DNA from: an uncultured Haliea sp. | GTDB lineage: Bacteria > Pseudomonadota > Gammaproteobacteria > Pseudomonadales > Halieaceae | Assembly (NCBI GenBank): GCA_913061145.1 | Contig: CAJXUQ010000002.1 | Location: forward strand, 62,001 to 126,000 | Direction of reading: 5' to 3' | DNA: 64,000 nt | Shown here: one piece after another, positions 25,415 through 33,977 of the stretch | Layout of the letters: each line of letters starts with the position of its first letter | How positions within the stretch are numbered: position 1 is the first letter of the stretch | Notes under the pieces: model-generated | Seen by the model: the letters and a program-made list of their open reading frames with translations, nothing else | Database searches by the model: none | Told to the model about the DNA's origin: nothing | Translations under genes and position numbers: made by a program

Positions 25415-26641
25415 ATGAACCGCTGTCCCCATATTGATCTCAACGACCCCGAGAGCTACCGGGGCGGGTTGCCTCGCGAAGCCTTCACCTACCTGCGGCA
25501 GGAGGAGCCCGTGTACTGGCACGCGCCCAGCCACGGGAGCCCGGGGTACTGGGCGGTCACGCGCCAGGCGGAAATCGACGAGGTGTCCAAAAACCCCCAG
25601 CTGTTCTCCTCCGCTGAACGCACTTGCATGCTGAAGGATCCCACGCCCGAGGAAGTGGAGATGATGCGTGCGTTGATGATCAATATGGATCCACCCAAAC
25701 ACCTGAAGTATCGCCGCCTGGTGCGCTCTGCCTTTACCCCGCGCAAAGTGGACAGCTATGAACCCCGGTTCCGCGAGATTGCCCGCGAAATACTCGATCG
25801 GGCCCTGCCGTCAGGGCGCTGTGACTTCGTCGAGGATATCGCGATGGAGTTGCCCCTGATAGCGATCTGCGAGCTGATGGGGGTGCCGCTGGAGAAGCGC
25901 CAGCGCCTGTTCGAACTGACCAACATCATGCTTGGCATGGATGATCCTGACCTGACCACCTCGGAAGAGGACGGCATGAACGCCATGATTGAAATGTTCA
26001 TGCTCGGCATGGAACTGGCAACCGCGCATCGGGAAAACGGCTCTGAGGGCATCGTGGCTACGCTGCTGGACGGCACAGTGGAAGACGAACCGCTCACGGA
26101 TGAGGAATTCTGCAACTTCTTCATGCTGCTGATTGTGGCCGGCAATGAAACAACACGCACGGTCACCAGCCAGGGCATGCGCATGTTGCTGGAAAACCCC
26201 GACCAGTATCAGGCGCTTGTCGACAACCCCGGCCTGGTGCCCGACGCCATCGAGGAGTTTCTGCGCTACAACCCGGCAGTGATCGCGTTTCGGCGTACGG
26301 CGATGGAAGACACGATGCTCGGCGGTCAACAGATTCGCAAGGGCGATCTGGTCCAGCTGTTCTATGGCGCTGCCAGTGCCGATGAAACGGTGTTCGATGA
26401 CCCGGAGCGCTTTGATATCCTGCGCAACCAGCGCGAAGACGTACGCAATGGTCACCGCGCCTTCGGCGTTGGTCAGCATTTCTGCCTGGGCTCGCACCTG
26501 GCGCGGCTGGAGCTTACCGTTATTTTCGAGGAAATTGTGCAGCGTATGCGCAACCCGCGACTTGACGGTGAAATTCAGTGGTTGCGCTCCAGCTTTATTC
26601 ACGGCATCAAGCACATGCCCATTGTGTTTGATGTGGCCTGA
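25415..26641 (+). CDS. Cytochrome P450
   Basis: This 408-residue soluble bacterial P450 has the oxygen-activation helix LLIVAGNETTRT, the ExxR-type region following it, and the haem-ligand motif FGVGQHFCLGSHLAR with Cys357 as thiolate ligand. Overall length and pattern match bacterial CYP families that hydroxylate terpenoids, fatty acids or steroid side chains (such as the CYP125/CYP142 group); the family number cannot be fixed by eye. GGAG lies nine to twelve bases before the ATG. No ferredoxin or ferredoxin reductase gene is adjacent. A strong inverted repeat lies just upstream and probably controls it. Confidence 0.93.
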   Translation: MNRCPHIDLNDPESYRGGLPREAFTYLRQEEPVYWHAPSHGSPGYWAVTRQAEIDEVSKNPQLFSSAERTCMLKDPTPEEVEMMRALMINMDPPKHLKYRRLVRSAFTPRKVDSYEPRFREIAREILDRALPSGRCDFVEDIAMELPLIAICELMGVPLEKRQRLFELTNIMLGMDDPDLTTSEEDGMNAMIEMFMLGMELATAHRENGSEGIVATLLDGTVEDEPLTDEEFCNFFMLLIVAGNETTRTVTSQGMRMLLENPDQYQALVDNPGLVPDAIEEFLRYNPAVIAFRRTAMEDTMLGGQQIRKGDLVQLFYGAASADETVFDDPERFDILRNQREDVRNGHRAFGVGQHFCLGSHLARLELTVIFEEIVQRMRNPRLDGEIQWLRSSFIHGIKHMPIVFDVA

Positions 26642-26809
26642 GCACACCTTCTCTTGGCGGTGGGCGGCCGCGAGGGTGCCACCGCGCTTCCCCTCGGTTC
26701 ATGCTATTGTGCCCAACGCTGAATTCTGGCCGCCGCGCCGGCGCTGATCTTGGTGTCGGCCCGCGCTGGCAGCACAATGGCCGGCCTGTCACTGAAGGAG
26801 AACCGCACC

Positions 26810-27682
26810 ATGCCCATGCCTACCAATATCGGCGTTATCGACTTGATGCTGGCTGTACCCGGCGAGGATAACAGCAACTTCTACGAGTGGATAAAGCCGA
26901 TGCTCATGGATAAACAAAGCCATGAGATGTTCAAAATGCCTGCGCAGTACATGTTCAAGGATATCCCGCAGATCGATGGCCAGGATGACTACGTTGCCTA
27001 CACCGTAGCGCAAATGGACAAGCACAACATCGAGCGGGCGATGATAGGCGTCGGTCCCTATGCGGAGCAGCATAAAGAGGCCTTGCGTCGCTTTCCCGAC
27101 CGCTTCTTTGCCTGTTACGAAGCGAACCCCAATAACGGTATGGATGAAGTGCGTACCATTGTCGCATTGAAGGAAGAGTTTGATATCAAGGCGGTGACCG
27201 CATCGCCGGCGATGATCTGCCCGCCCGTGCCGGTGAATGACAAAAAGTGGTACCCCATTTATGCCAAGCTTGTGGAACTGGATATCCCGTTCTGTCCCTG
27301 CATGGGTATTCCCGGGCCGCGGTTACCCTTCGGGCCGCAGAAAGTCGAGTTGCTGGATGAAGTGCTGTGGTTCTTCCCCGAATTGAATGTGGTAACCCGG
27401 CACGGCTGTGAGCCCTGGACCGATGTAGCCTGGAAGATGATGCTCAAGTATCCGAACCTGCACTATATGACCAGCGCCTTCGCGCCCAAGCACTACCCGA
27501 AGGATATCGTGCATTTTGCCAACACCCGCGGTGCGGATCAGGTCATGTATGCTGGCTACTTCCCCATGGGGTTGTCGCTGGACCGGATCTTCCGGGAGAT
27601 GCCGGACGTACCGTTCCGGGATGAGGTGTGGCCCAAGTTTTTGCGCGAGAATGCGCTGCGTGTTTTCAAACTCGATCAATAG
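26810..27682 (+). CDS. Amidohydrolase-2 family protein with degenerate metal site
   Basis: This 290-residue protein has the TIM-barrel fold of amidohydrolase family 2 (ACMSD-like). ATG 26810 is chosen because AAGGAG lies nine bases upstream. The N-terminal HxH metal motif is replaced by VIDLMLAVPGED, and the late GSDYP-type aspartate motif is replaced by MYAGYFPMG; only NVVTRHGCEPW keeps a conserved His. It may therefore use one metal, another catalytic strategy, or none. It leads an operon with a GST-like protein, an NTF2-like protein and a YfcG-like GST, which suggests a decarboxylation or hydrolysis step in catabolism. Confidence 0.78.
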   Translation: MPMPTNIGVIDLMLAVPGEDNSNFYEWIKPMLMDKQSHEMFKMPAQYMFKDIPQIDGQDDYVAYTVAQMDKHNIERAMIGVGPYAEQHKEALRRFPDRFFACYEANPNNGMDEVRTIVALKEEFDIKAVTASPAMICPPVPVNDKKWYPIYAKLVELDIPFCPCMGIPGPRLPFGPQKVELLDEVLWFFPELNVVTRHGCEPWTDVAWKMMLKYPNLHYMTSAFAPKHYPKDIVHFANTRGADQVMYAGYFPMGLSLDRIFREMPDVPFRDEVWPKFLRENALRVFKLDQ

Positions 27683-27694
27683 CAGGAGTCGTCT

Positions 27695-28459
27695 ATGGAC
27701 TACGCAGATATCGAACAGGCGGTTCAGGCACCGGGCCTGCGCCTGGTGCTTACCGCCGGTGTGCCGGGCCCGTGGGGTGAGGCTGCGAAATCGCTGTTTG
27801 ACTACAAGGGGCTGAAATACCTGCCTGTGCGTCAGGAGGCTGGAGGTGAAAACGCTGCCCTGGTGGCCTGGACCGGACAGAGTTCAGCGCCGGTTGCGGT
27901 GTATGACGATCTGCCGCCGGTCTGTCACTGGCTGGACCTCTTGCACCTGGCGGAGCGCCTCGCGCCGGCGCCGGCACTGCTCCCTGATGACCCGGCGCAG
28001 CGCGCTGAGGTACTCGGACTGTCCGCCCTGATCGCGGGTGTGGACGGCTTTGGCTGGCAGCGCCGCTTGCAGCTGTTTGTGCCCGGTATGTCCATGGACG
28101 AGCCACCCGAGCCGATCCAGCGTATGGCGTCCAAGTATGGCTGGAGTCAGGAGGCCGCCGCGCAGGCCGGTCAGCGCATGGCGGGTATTGCCGGCCTGCT
28201 GGACCAGCGTCTGGCGGCACAGGAAGCCGCGGGCAAGAACTGGCTGGTTGGCGACGCGGTGACAGCGGCAGATTTTTACTGGGCCAATTTTCTCGGCATG
28301 GTGCATCCGCTGCCGGCGGAGGTGAATCCGATGCCGGATTATCTGCGCGACATGTACGCATCGGGTGCGGAAGACACTGCGCGCTGGCTGACCCCACGCC
28401 TGCTGGCGCATCGCGAGCGCATGTACCAGGAATATATACGTCTGCCGCTGGACTTCTAG
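27695..28459 (+). CDS. Glutathione S-transferase-fold protein
   Basis: This 254-residue protein has a thioredoxin-like N-terminus (RLVLTAGVPGPWGEAAKSLF, then LVAWTGQSSAPVAVYDD, which contains the cis-proline strand) and an all-helical GST C-terminal domain (about 95-250). There is no catalytic Cys in the usual place; GPW sits at the position of the GST active-site residue. It lies 12 bases after the amidohydrolase gene. Binding or thiol-conjugation of a pathway intermediate is a guess from the fold. I do not know a characterised close homologue. Confidence 0.7.
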   Translation: MDYADIEQAVQAPGLRLVLTAGVPGPWGEAAKSLFDYKGLKYLPVRQEAGGENAALVAWTGQSSAPVAVYDDLPPVCHWLDLLHLAERLAPAPALLPDDPAQRAEVLGLSALIAGVDGFGWQRRLQLFVPGMSMDEPPEPIQRMASKYGWSQEAAAQAGQRMAGIAGLLDQRLAAQEAAGKNWLVGDAVTAADFYWANFLGMVHPLPAEVNPMPDYLRDMYASGAEDTARWLTPRLLAHRERMYQEYIRLPLDF

Positions 28460-28523
28460 TCAGCAGCGGCAGGGCGGCGCTCCGTGGCGCATCAAAAACC
28501 GATAATAAACAAGGAGAAATGCC

Positions 28524-28973
28524 ATGCTTTCACAACAGGAACTGTCAGACCGACTGGAACTGCAGGATCTTGTCTTCCATTATTCGCACCTGATCGACAG
28601 CAAGGCGTTTGATGAGTTGCGCAATGTGTTCACCGAGGACGCACACGTGGATTACTCCGCCTTCGGCGGGTCCGTCGGCAACCTGGAGGAGACCATCGCC
28701 TACCTGAAGGAAGCCGTTTCCGATGGTGTATTCCCCAACAGCCAGCACCTGAATGCCAACCTGCAGTTTGTCGTCGATGGTGACACGGCGACAGGGCGTG
28801 TGATGTGCTTCAACCCGATGGAAATGGCGCTGCCGGAGGGTGGTCGTCACGTGTTCCTCCTGGGTCTCTGGTACGTCGACGAATATGTGCGCACCGCACA
28901 GGGCTGGCGTATTCGTCGACGCGCCGAGGAAAAGAGCTGGGTGTTCAACGCACCTGACTTCATGCAGCTGTAA
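28524..28973 (+). CDS. NTF2/SnoaL-like protein
   Basis: This 149-residue protein has the cone-shaped NTF2-like fold: the helical start [20 protein letters not shown], then [13 protein letters not shown] and a C-terminal beta-sheet with [13 protein letters not shown]. The family includes delta-5-3-ketosteroid isomerase, scytalone dehydratase and SnoaL cyclases, as well as many proteins without known activity. The Tyr/His/Asp pattern at the N-terminus resembles scytalone dehydratase- and SnoaL-like members found with steroid and aromatic genes. AAGGAG lies eight bases before the ATG. Confidence 0.82.
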   Translation: MLSQQELSDRLELQDLVFHYSHLIDSKAFDELRNVFTEDAHVDYSAFGGSVGNLEETIAYLKEAVSDGVFPNSQHLNANLQFVVDGDTATGRVMCFNPMEMALPEGGRHVFLLGLWYVDEYVRTAQGWRIRRRAEEKSWVFNAPDFMQL

Positions 28974-28983
28974 GGCGGCACAC

Positions 28984-29691
28984 ATGATTGATCTGTACAC
29001 CGCGCCGACACCGAATGGCTACAAGGTGTCGATTGCGCTGGAAGAGATGCAGTTGCCGTACACTGTGCACACGGTCGACCTGCGCGCGGGCGAGCAAAAA
29101 AAACCTGCGTTTCTGCGCATCAGCCCCAACGGCCGTATTCCGGCGATTGTGGATCGTGATGAAGGCGATTTCGCTGTGTTCGAGTCCGGCGCGATTCTGC
29201 TCTACCTGGCAGAGAAGTGCGGCAGGTTTCTGCCCGCAGACCGCAGGGGTCGTTCGCTGGTCATTCAGTGGCTGATGTTCCAGATGGGGGGTGTTGGGCC
29301 CATGATGGGCCAGGCCAATGTGTTCTACCGCTATTTCCCCGAGAAGATACAGCCCGCCATCGATCGCTACCAGGCTGAGGGTCGGCGTCTGTTCGAAGTC
29401 ATGGATGCGCGCCTGGCAGACCATGAGTTTCTCGCCGGTGACTACAGTATTGCCGACATGGCCAACTGGGCCTGGGTGCGTACCCATCGCTGGTCGGGCA
29501 TCTCCATTGAAGGGCTGGACAACCTGTCACGGTGGTTGGGAGTGATTGGCGAGCGCCCCCTGGCGCGAGCCGGCACCAAGGTGCCGATTGATATCGCGGA
29601 ACTCATGGACGCGAAAAAAACCGAGGAAGCCGAAGCGTTTTCACGCAATGCACGCGCCATGGTTACCGGGGCGGGCGACGCAAACACCTGA
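28984..29691 (+). CDS. YfcG-like glutathione transferase (disulfide-bond oxidoreductase type)
   Basis: This 235-residue Nu-class-like GST resembles E. coli YfcG throughout: [20 protein letters not shown] at the N-terminus, [13 protein letters not shown] with the cis-Pro, and [13 protein letters not shown] with the glutathione-binding Glu-Ser. The C-terminal helical domain contains [11 protein letters not shown]. YfcG reduces glutathione mixed disulfides and has weak peroxidase activity. ATG 28984 lies 10 bases after the NTF2-like stop; earlier in-frame codons fall inside that gene. Here it may conjugate or de-glutathionylate a catabolic intermediate, which is inference from the operon. Confidence 0.85.
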   Translation: MIDLYTAPTPNGYKVSIALEEMQLPYTVHTVDLRAGEQKKPAFLRISPNGRIPAIVDRDEGDFAVFESGAILLYLAEKCGRFLPADRRGRSLVIQWLMFQMGGVGPMMGQANVFYRYFPEKIQPAIDRYQAEGRRLFEVMDARLADHEFLAGDYSIADMANWAWVRTHRWSGISIEGLDNLSRWLGVIGERPLARAGTKVPIDIAELMDAKKTEEAEAFSRNARAMVTGAGDANT

Positions 29692-29755
29692 CGTGCCTGC
29701 GCCGCTGCCGCCGCGCGTGGCAGGTGCACGCGGGCGGGTGCGGGTTGCGGCGGCG

Positions 29756-31462
29756 CTAGCGGTGCGGCCACTGCGCCAGATGTGCGGCACGGATATCGGG
29801 CTTCAACAGTTTCCCTGTGGCATTGCGCACCAGCGGTTGCCGGGTCAGTTGCCACTGAGTGGGTATCTTGTAGCCCGCCATGTGCTCTCGCAGGTAGCTC
29901 ACCAGGTCCTCGATCTGCAGGTCGGGTGCGCCGTTCACCGTGGCGGCGAGTTCCTCACCGAGGTCGGGGTGAGGTAGCCCGTAAACAGAGGCTTCAATGA
30001 CCTGGGGGTGGGCCGTCAGTACGCCCTCAACCTCAACCGGGTAGATGTTCTCGCCGTTGCGGATCACCATATCCTTGATTCTGTCGACTACGTGCACGAA
30101 GCCATATTCATCCACATAACCGATGTCGCCAGTACGCACCCAGCCATCGACAAACGTGTCCGCGGTCGCTTGCGGAAGATTCCAGTATTCCCGCGCATTG
30201 GTGGGGCTGCGCACCATCAGCTCGCCGCGCTCGCCCGCCGGAAGCACCTTGCCCTGCGCATCCACGCTCTGGATGTCCACGATAGGTGAGATGGTGCCCG
30301 CCGCTGTGGGTTGCAGGCGGTAGGCCTCGCCGGTACAGCTGCTGCCGGTGGCATTGGTTTCCGTCATGCCGTAACCGGTGCCCGGATAGGCATCGGGTAC
30401 TTTCCGGTAGATCAGGTCTTTCAGGTGCGGCGGGCAAGCGGCTCCACCCGCGCCCAGGGAGAACAGGCTGCGCGTGTCTGTACGCTCGAAAGCGGGTGAT
30501 TCGAGCATCGCAATGGTCATCGCGGGTACGCCGGTAAATACGGTGATGCGCTCGCGTTCGATGACCTTCAGGGCCTCTTCCGGGTCCCATTTGTAGAGGA
30601 TGCTGGTCTTGCGCCCACCGCGCAGGTTGAGCAGGAAGATCGCATAGCAGCCGGACACGTGGAACAGTGGCACCGCCAGCAGCGTGCAGGGCTCGAAGCC
30701 CGAGTTCATCATCTTGCCGATAACCTCGGGGTTGGTCATGGCAGATACGTAGGACATCAATTCGAAATTCATCAGTGCCTGACAGATAGCGGCGTGGGTC
30801 GAGGCCGCACCTTTCGGTTTACCGGTTGTACCTGAGGTATACATGATCATCGCCAGGTCCTCGCCGTCCAGTGCGACGTCTGGCCGTTGGGCGCTCCCGG
30901 ATTGTGTGGCCTCCCAGGGCGTTGCCGGCGCGATGTCGGCACCGCTGCTGCGCACGACGACCGCTCGACAATCCAGGGCCTGGAGCTGGTCTTGCACCAG
31001 CGCATAGCGCTCCATGTCACACACCACGAGACACGCCCCGGCATCCTTCAGCGCGTAGCCCAGCTCTTCTGCGCGCCCCCAGCTGTTCAGGGGGACCACG
31101 ATGGCTCCCGTGGCGAGGATGCCGACGAACGCGAACATCCACTCCGGGTAGTTGCGCATCGCAATGGCGACCCGGTCACCCTTGCGAATGCCCGCCTCGT
31201 GCACGAGGTAGTGGGAAAAGCGATCCGCAGCCGAGAAGAAATCCGAGAACGTGTAGCGCTCGTCTTCGTAGGTAACCGCAGTTTTTTCGCCATGTGCGCG
31301 GCCGGCGTCCAGCGCGTCGCGCAGATTGGCCGGCGCATTCATGTAGCAGCGCAGCATGACGCCATTCACGTCCCTTTCGGACATTTCGAACGGCGCTCCA
31401 GGGGCGGTGAGTTGCTCGGTGGCGGCACGCAGATTGGCGCTCAGGGCGGCGACTTCATTCAT
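29756..31462 (-). CDS. Acyl-CoA synthetase (AMP-dependent, class I adenylate-forming)
   Basis: This 568-residue enzyme activates a carboxylic acid to its CoA thioester with ATP. The P-loop is YTSGTTGKPKG (208-218), the A5 motif is GYGMTETNATGSS, the hinge region is RTGDIGYVDEYGFVHVVDR, then IKDMVIRNGENIYPVEVE, and the catalytic lysine is Lys551 in NATGKLLKPDIR. It belongs to the long-chain/medium-chain and steroid-acid synthetase group in general form; the substrate is not defined. It is convergent with the amidohydrolase-GST operon and could feed its side-chain acids into beta-oxidation. Confidence 0.9.
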   Translation of the reverse strand: MNEVAALSANLRAATEQLTAPGAPFEMSERDVNGVMLRCYMNAPANLRDALDAGRAHGEKTAVTYEDERYTFSDFFSAADRFSHYLVHEAGIRKGDRVAIAMRNYPEWMFAFVGILATGAIVVPLNSWGRAEELGYALKDAGACLVVCDMERYALVQDQLQALDCRAVVVRSSGADIAPATPWEATQSGSAQRPDVALDGEDLAMIMYTSGTTGKPKGAASTHAAICQALMNFELMSYVSAMTNPEVIGKMMNSGFEPCTLLAVPLFHVSGCYAIFLLNLRGGRKTSILYKWDPEEALKVIERERITVFTGVPAMTIAMLESPAFERTDTRSLFSLGAGGAACPPHLKDLIYRKVPDAYPGTGYGMTETNATGSSCTGEAYRLQPTAAGTISPIVDIQSVDAQGKVLPAGERGELMVRSPTNAREYWNLPQATADTFVDGWVRTGDIGYVDEYGFVHVVDRIKDMVIRNGENIYPVEVEGVLTAHPQVIEASVYGLPHPDLGEELAATVNGAPDLQIEDLVSYLREHMAGYKIPTQWQLTRQPLVRNATGKLLKPDIRAAHLAQWPHR

Positions 31463-31666
31463 GGCGGTCGATATTCTCCGGTCGTCGTCTGTTCGGAATC
31501 AGGGTTGGACGCCTTGCATCATACACAAGGGTCGTGTGCAGGGGCAGTCTCGGTGCTAACCCCGTCGCGAATTGAACGGCGACAGTCCATTCCGTTACAC
31601 TGGCGCGCTTTGCCCCGGGGCGAGCGGCGTTGATCATCGCTGGCGGGGCTTATCAGGGGGCGGGCA

Positions 31667-32449
31667 GTGGCGACGATTATCACCTGCAACACCAACGGCA
31701 TTCGCGCGGCCGCGCGCAAGGGTTTTTTTGACTGGCTGGCGCAGCAGGACGCGGACGTGGTGTGTATTCAGGAAACCAAGGCCCAGGAAGAACAGTTGCA
31801 GGACCCGGTGTTCAGCCCGCCCGGCTATCACTGTTTTTACAACGACGCGCAGCGCAAGGGCTACAGCGGCACGGCGCTGTATACGCGGGTCAAGCCCCGC
31901 GCCGTGGTGACGCAACTCGGCTGGTCCTCTGCAGATACGGAGGGCCGTTACCTGCAGGCAGACTTCGACGCTGTGAGTGTGATTTCGCTGTACATGCCCT
32001 CAGGATCCAGCAGCGAGGCGGCTCTGGCGAAAAAACTGGATTTCATGGAGCGGTTCTATGAACACCTGCGCGCACTGCGGCGCATGCGCCGTGAGTTTAT
32101 TATCTGTGCCGACTGGAATATCTGTCATCAACCCATCGACCTGAAGAACTGGAAGGCGAACCAGAAAAACTCGGGCTTTCTGCCCGAGGAGCGAGCCTGG
32201 CTGGACCGCGTGTATAACGAGCTGGGGTATTGTGATGCCTTCCGTCTGGTAAATCAGGAGCCTGAACAATACACCTGGTGGTCCAACCGTGGGCAGGCCT
32301 GGGCGAACAACGTAGGGTGGCGACTGGATTACCATGTCATCACGCCGGGTTTACAGCCGCAGGTGCGCGCAGCAGAAATTTATACGGCCCAGCGATTCTC
32401 TGACCATGCGCCGCAGACGATGGTCTACGATCTCGAGTTGCACACCTGA
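31667..32449 (+). CDS. xthA: Exodeoxyribonuclease III
   Basis: This 260-residue Mg-dependent AP endonuclease and 3'-5' exonuclease acts in base-excision repair. The motifs TCNTNGIRAAARKGF, CIQETKAQEEQL (metal-binding Glu), DWNICHQPIDLKNW (Asp/Asn active site), and the final LDYHVITP and SDHAPQTMVYDL (catalytic Asp-His) are all present. The GTG start at 31667 has AGGGGG six bases upstream. It is a single gene between the divergent acyl-CoA synthetase and yajC. Confidence 0.93.
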   Translation: MATIITCNTNGIRAAARKGFFDWLAQQDADVVCIQETKAQEEQLQDPVFSPPGYHCFYNDAQRKGYSGTALYTRVKPRAVVTQLGWSSADTEGRYLQADFDAVSVISLYMPSGSSSEAALAKKLDFMERFYEHLRALRRMRREFIICADWNICHQPIDLKNWKANQKNSGFLPEERAWLDRVYNELGYCDAFRLVNQEPEQYTWWSNRGQAWANNVGWRLDYHVITPGLQPQVRAAEIYTAQRFSDHAPQTMVYDLELHT

Positions 32450-32607
32450 GGAGCATCCTGCTCCCCAGTGGGTGTGGCCCGACCTGCGCGGCGCGACCTA
32501 CGCGCCCCGTCCAGATTGCAGGGCCGGTGCTTTCGCTGTACATTTGCGCCTGTTCTTTCCCACCTGTTATCGCTCGCGCCGGCTGGCGCAGGCTGCAAGG
32601 AGTTGTC

Positions 32608-32943
32608 ATGAGTTTGTTCATTGCCAGTGCTCACGCCCAGGCCCAGGGTGGCGCCCAGGGTGGCGGCGAGATTTTCCAGATCGTGTTTCTGGTGGGTCTT
32701 TTCGCACTGTTCTATTTCATCGCCATCCGCCCGCAGCGCAAGCGCCAGAAAGAGCATGCGCAGATGGTGGCGGCGCTGGGCAAGGGCGACGAAGTGGTTA
32801 CCAGTTCCGGCATCCTCGGCCGGATAACCGGCCTGGACGATAACTACGTGGTGCTGAACGTGGCCAACAATGTGGACATGAAGTTTCAGCGCATACACGT
32901 CCACGCGGTGTTGCCCAAGGGAACACTCAAGTCCATCGGCTGA
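32608..32943 (+). CDS. yajC: Sec translocon accessory subunit YajC
   Basis: This 111-residue membrane protein has one transmembrane helix (IFQIVFLVGLFALFYFIAI, about 23-41) followed by RPQRKRQKEHAQMVAALGKGDEV (split by the helix end), VVTSSGILGRITGLDDNYVVL and a short C-terminus, the usual YajC plan. ATG 32608 is preferred over the earlier in-frame codon at 32527 because AAGGAG lies six to seven bases upstream. YajC normally sits in tgt-yajC-secD-secF; here it stands apart, and its stop overlaps the start of the D-cysteine desulfhydrase gene. Confidence 0.9.
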   Translation: MSLFIASAHAQAQGGAQGGGEIFQIVFLVGLFALFYFIAIRPQRKRQKEHAQMVAALGKGDEVVTSSGILGRITGLDDNYVVLNVANNVDMKFQRIHVHAVLPKGTLKSIG

Positions 32944-33959
32944 TGAGCCGGCTGGCGCTGCCACAGCGGGTCGCGCTGGCCCAGCGCCCCACGCCCCTGC
33001 AGTATCTGCCCCGTGCCAGTGAGCGCTGGGGTTGCGGGCACAGGCTGTGGGTGAAACGCGACGACCTGACGGGTTGCCTGCTCAGCGGCAACAAGGTCCG
33101 CAAACTGGAATTCATTGTCGCCCATGCGCTCGCGGAGGGCTACGATACGCTTATCACCTGCGGCGGCCTGCAGAGCAATCACTGCCGGGCAACCGCATTC
33201 GCCGCAGCACAGGCCGGTCTGGGTGCACACCTGGTATTGCGTGGCGACACCCCCACGGCACCCCAGGGGAATTATCTGCTGGGTCAGCTGGCCGGTGCGG
33301 CCATCAGCTGCTATCCCAAGAGCCGCTACGTGGCCGAGTTGCCAGGCCTGCTGGATGGCTGGCGCGCGCACTATGCGCAGCAAGGCAGGAAGGCGCTGGT
33401 GATTCCCACCGGGGGCAGCGACGGGCTCGGTATCTGGGGCTACGTCGCGGCCTGCGAAGAACTGCACGATGACCTGAGCAGCGCCGGCATTGAGGCGGCA
33501 CATCTGCTTACGGCAACCGGATCCGGGGGTACCCAGGCGGGTCTCACACTGGGAGCCGCGTTGTACGGTGTGCCCCTCACAGTATGGGGCGTCAATGTCT
33601 GCGATGATGAGGCCTACTTTCTCGACAAGGTTGCCGCGGATGTGGCGGACTGGCGCAGCCGCTTCCCCGAGCAGCCCGAGGTCGCCGTGACAGCGCGCGT
33701 GATCGATGGCTATGTCGGCGACGGTTACGGCGTGGCGAGCAGCGCCGTGTTGCAGCTCATCGCCGAGCTGGCCGCACTGGAGGGCCTGCTGCTGGACCCG
33801 GTATATACCGGCAAGGCCTTTCACGGCCTGGTGCAGGAGTTGCAGGCGGGGCGTTTTGAGGGTACGCGCGACGTGGTGTTCCTGCACACCGGGGGCGTGT
33901 TCGGCGTGTTCCCGCAGGCGGATCAATTCAGATTTTTACACGCCGCGCCCGGCGGTTGA
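32943..33959 (+). CDS. dcyD: D-cysteine desulfhydrase / ACC-deaminase-like PLP enzyme
   Basis: This 338-residue PLP-dependent enzyme belongs to the group that includes D-cysteine desulfhydrase and ACC deaminase. Lys51, in SGNKVRKLEF, would hold PLP, followed by TCGGLQSNHCRATA with the catalytic Ser/Asn/His. D-cysteine desulfhydrase, giving pyruvate, ammonia and sulfide, is more likely than ACC deaminase on overall pattern, but the distinction rests on a few residues I cannot test by eye. It overlaps yajC by one base (TGATG), and a sodium/alanine-type symporter follows. Confidence 0.8.
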   Translation: MSRLALPQRVALAQRPTPLQYLPRASERWGCGHRLWVKRDDLTGCLLSGNKVRKLEFIVAHALAEGYDTLITCGGLQSNHCRATAFAAAQAGLGAHLVLRGDTPTAPQGNYLLGQLAGAAISCYPKSRYVAELPGLLDGWRAHYAQQGRKALVIPTGGSDGLGIWGYVAACEELHDDLSSAGIEAAHLLTATGSGGTQAGLTLGAALYGVPLTVWGVNVCDDEAYFLDKVAADVADWRSRFPEQPEVAVTARVIDGYVGDGYGVASSAVLQLIAELAALEGLLLDPVYTGKAFHGLVQELQAGRFEGTRDVVFLHTGGVFGVFPQADQFRFLHAAPGG

Positions 33960-33977
33960 CCCAGGACCACACTCATC

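Noticed and set aside
29692-29755. Terminator between the YfcG-like gene and the acyl-CoA synthetase gene
   Set aside because: Only long GC-rich repeats with a large loop are present, with no T-run; not distinguishable from composition.
32943-33959. ACC deaminase
   Set aside because: The PLP lysine region is shared by both enzymes; no sign favours ACC, and D-cysteine desulfhydrase is the more common member in such bacteria. Left as the less likely option.
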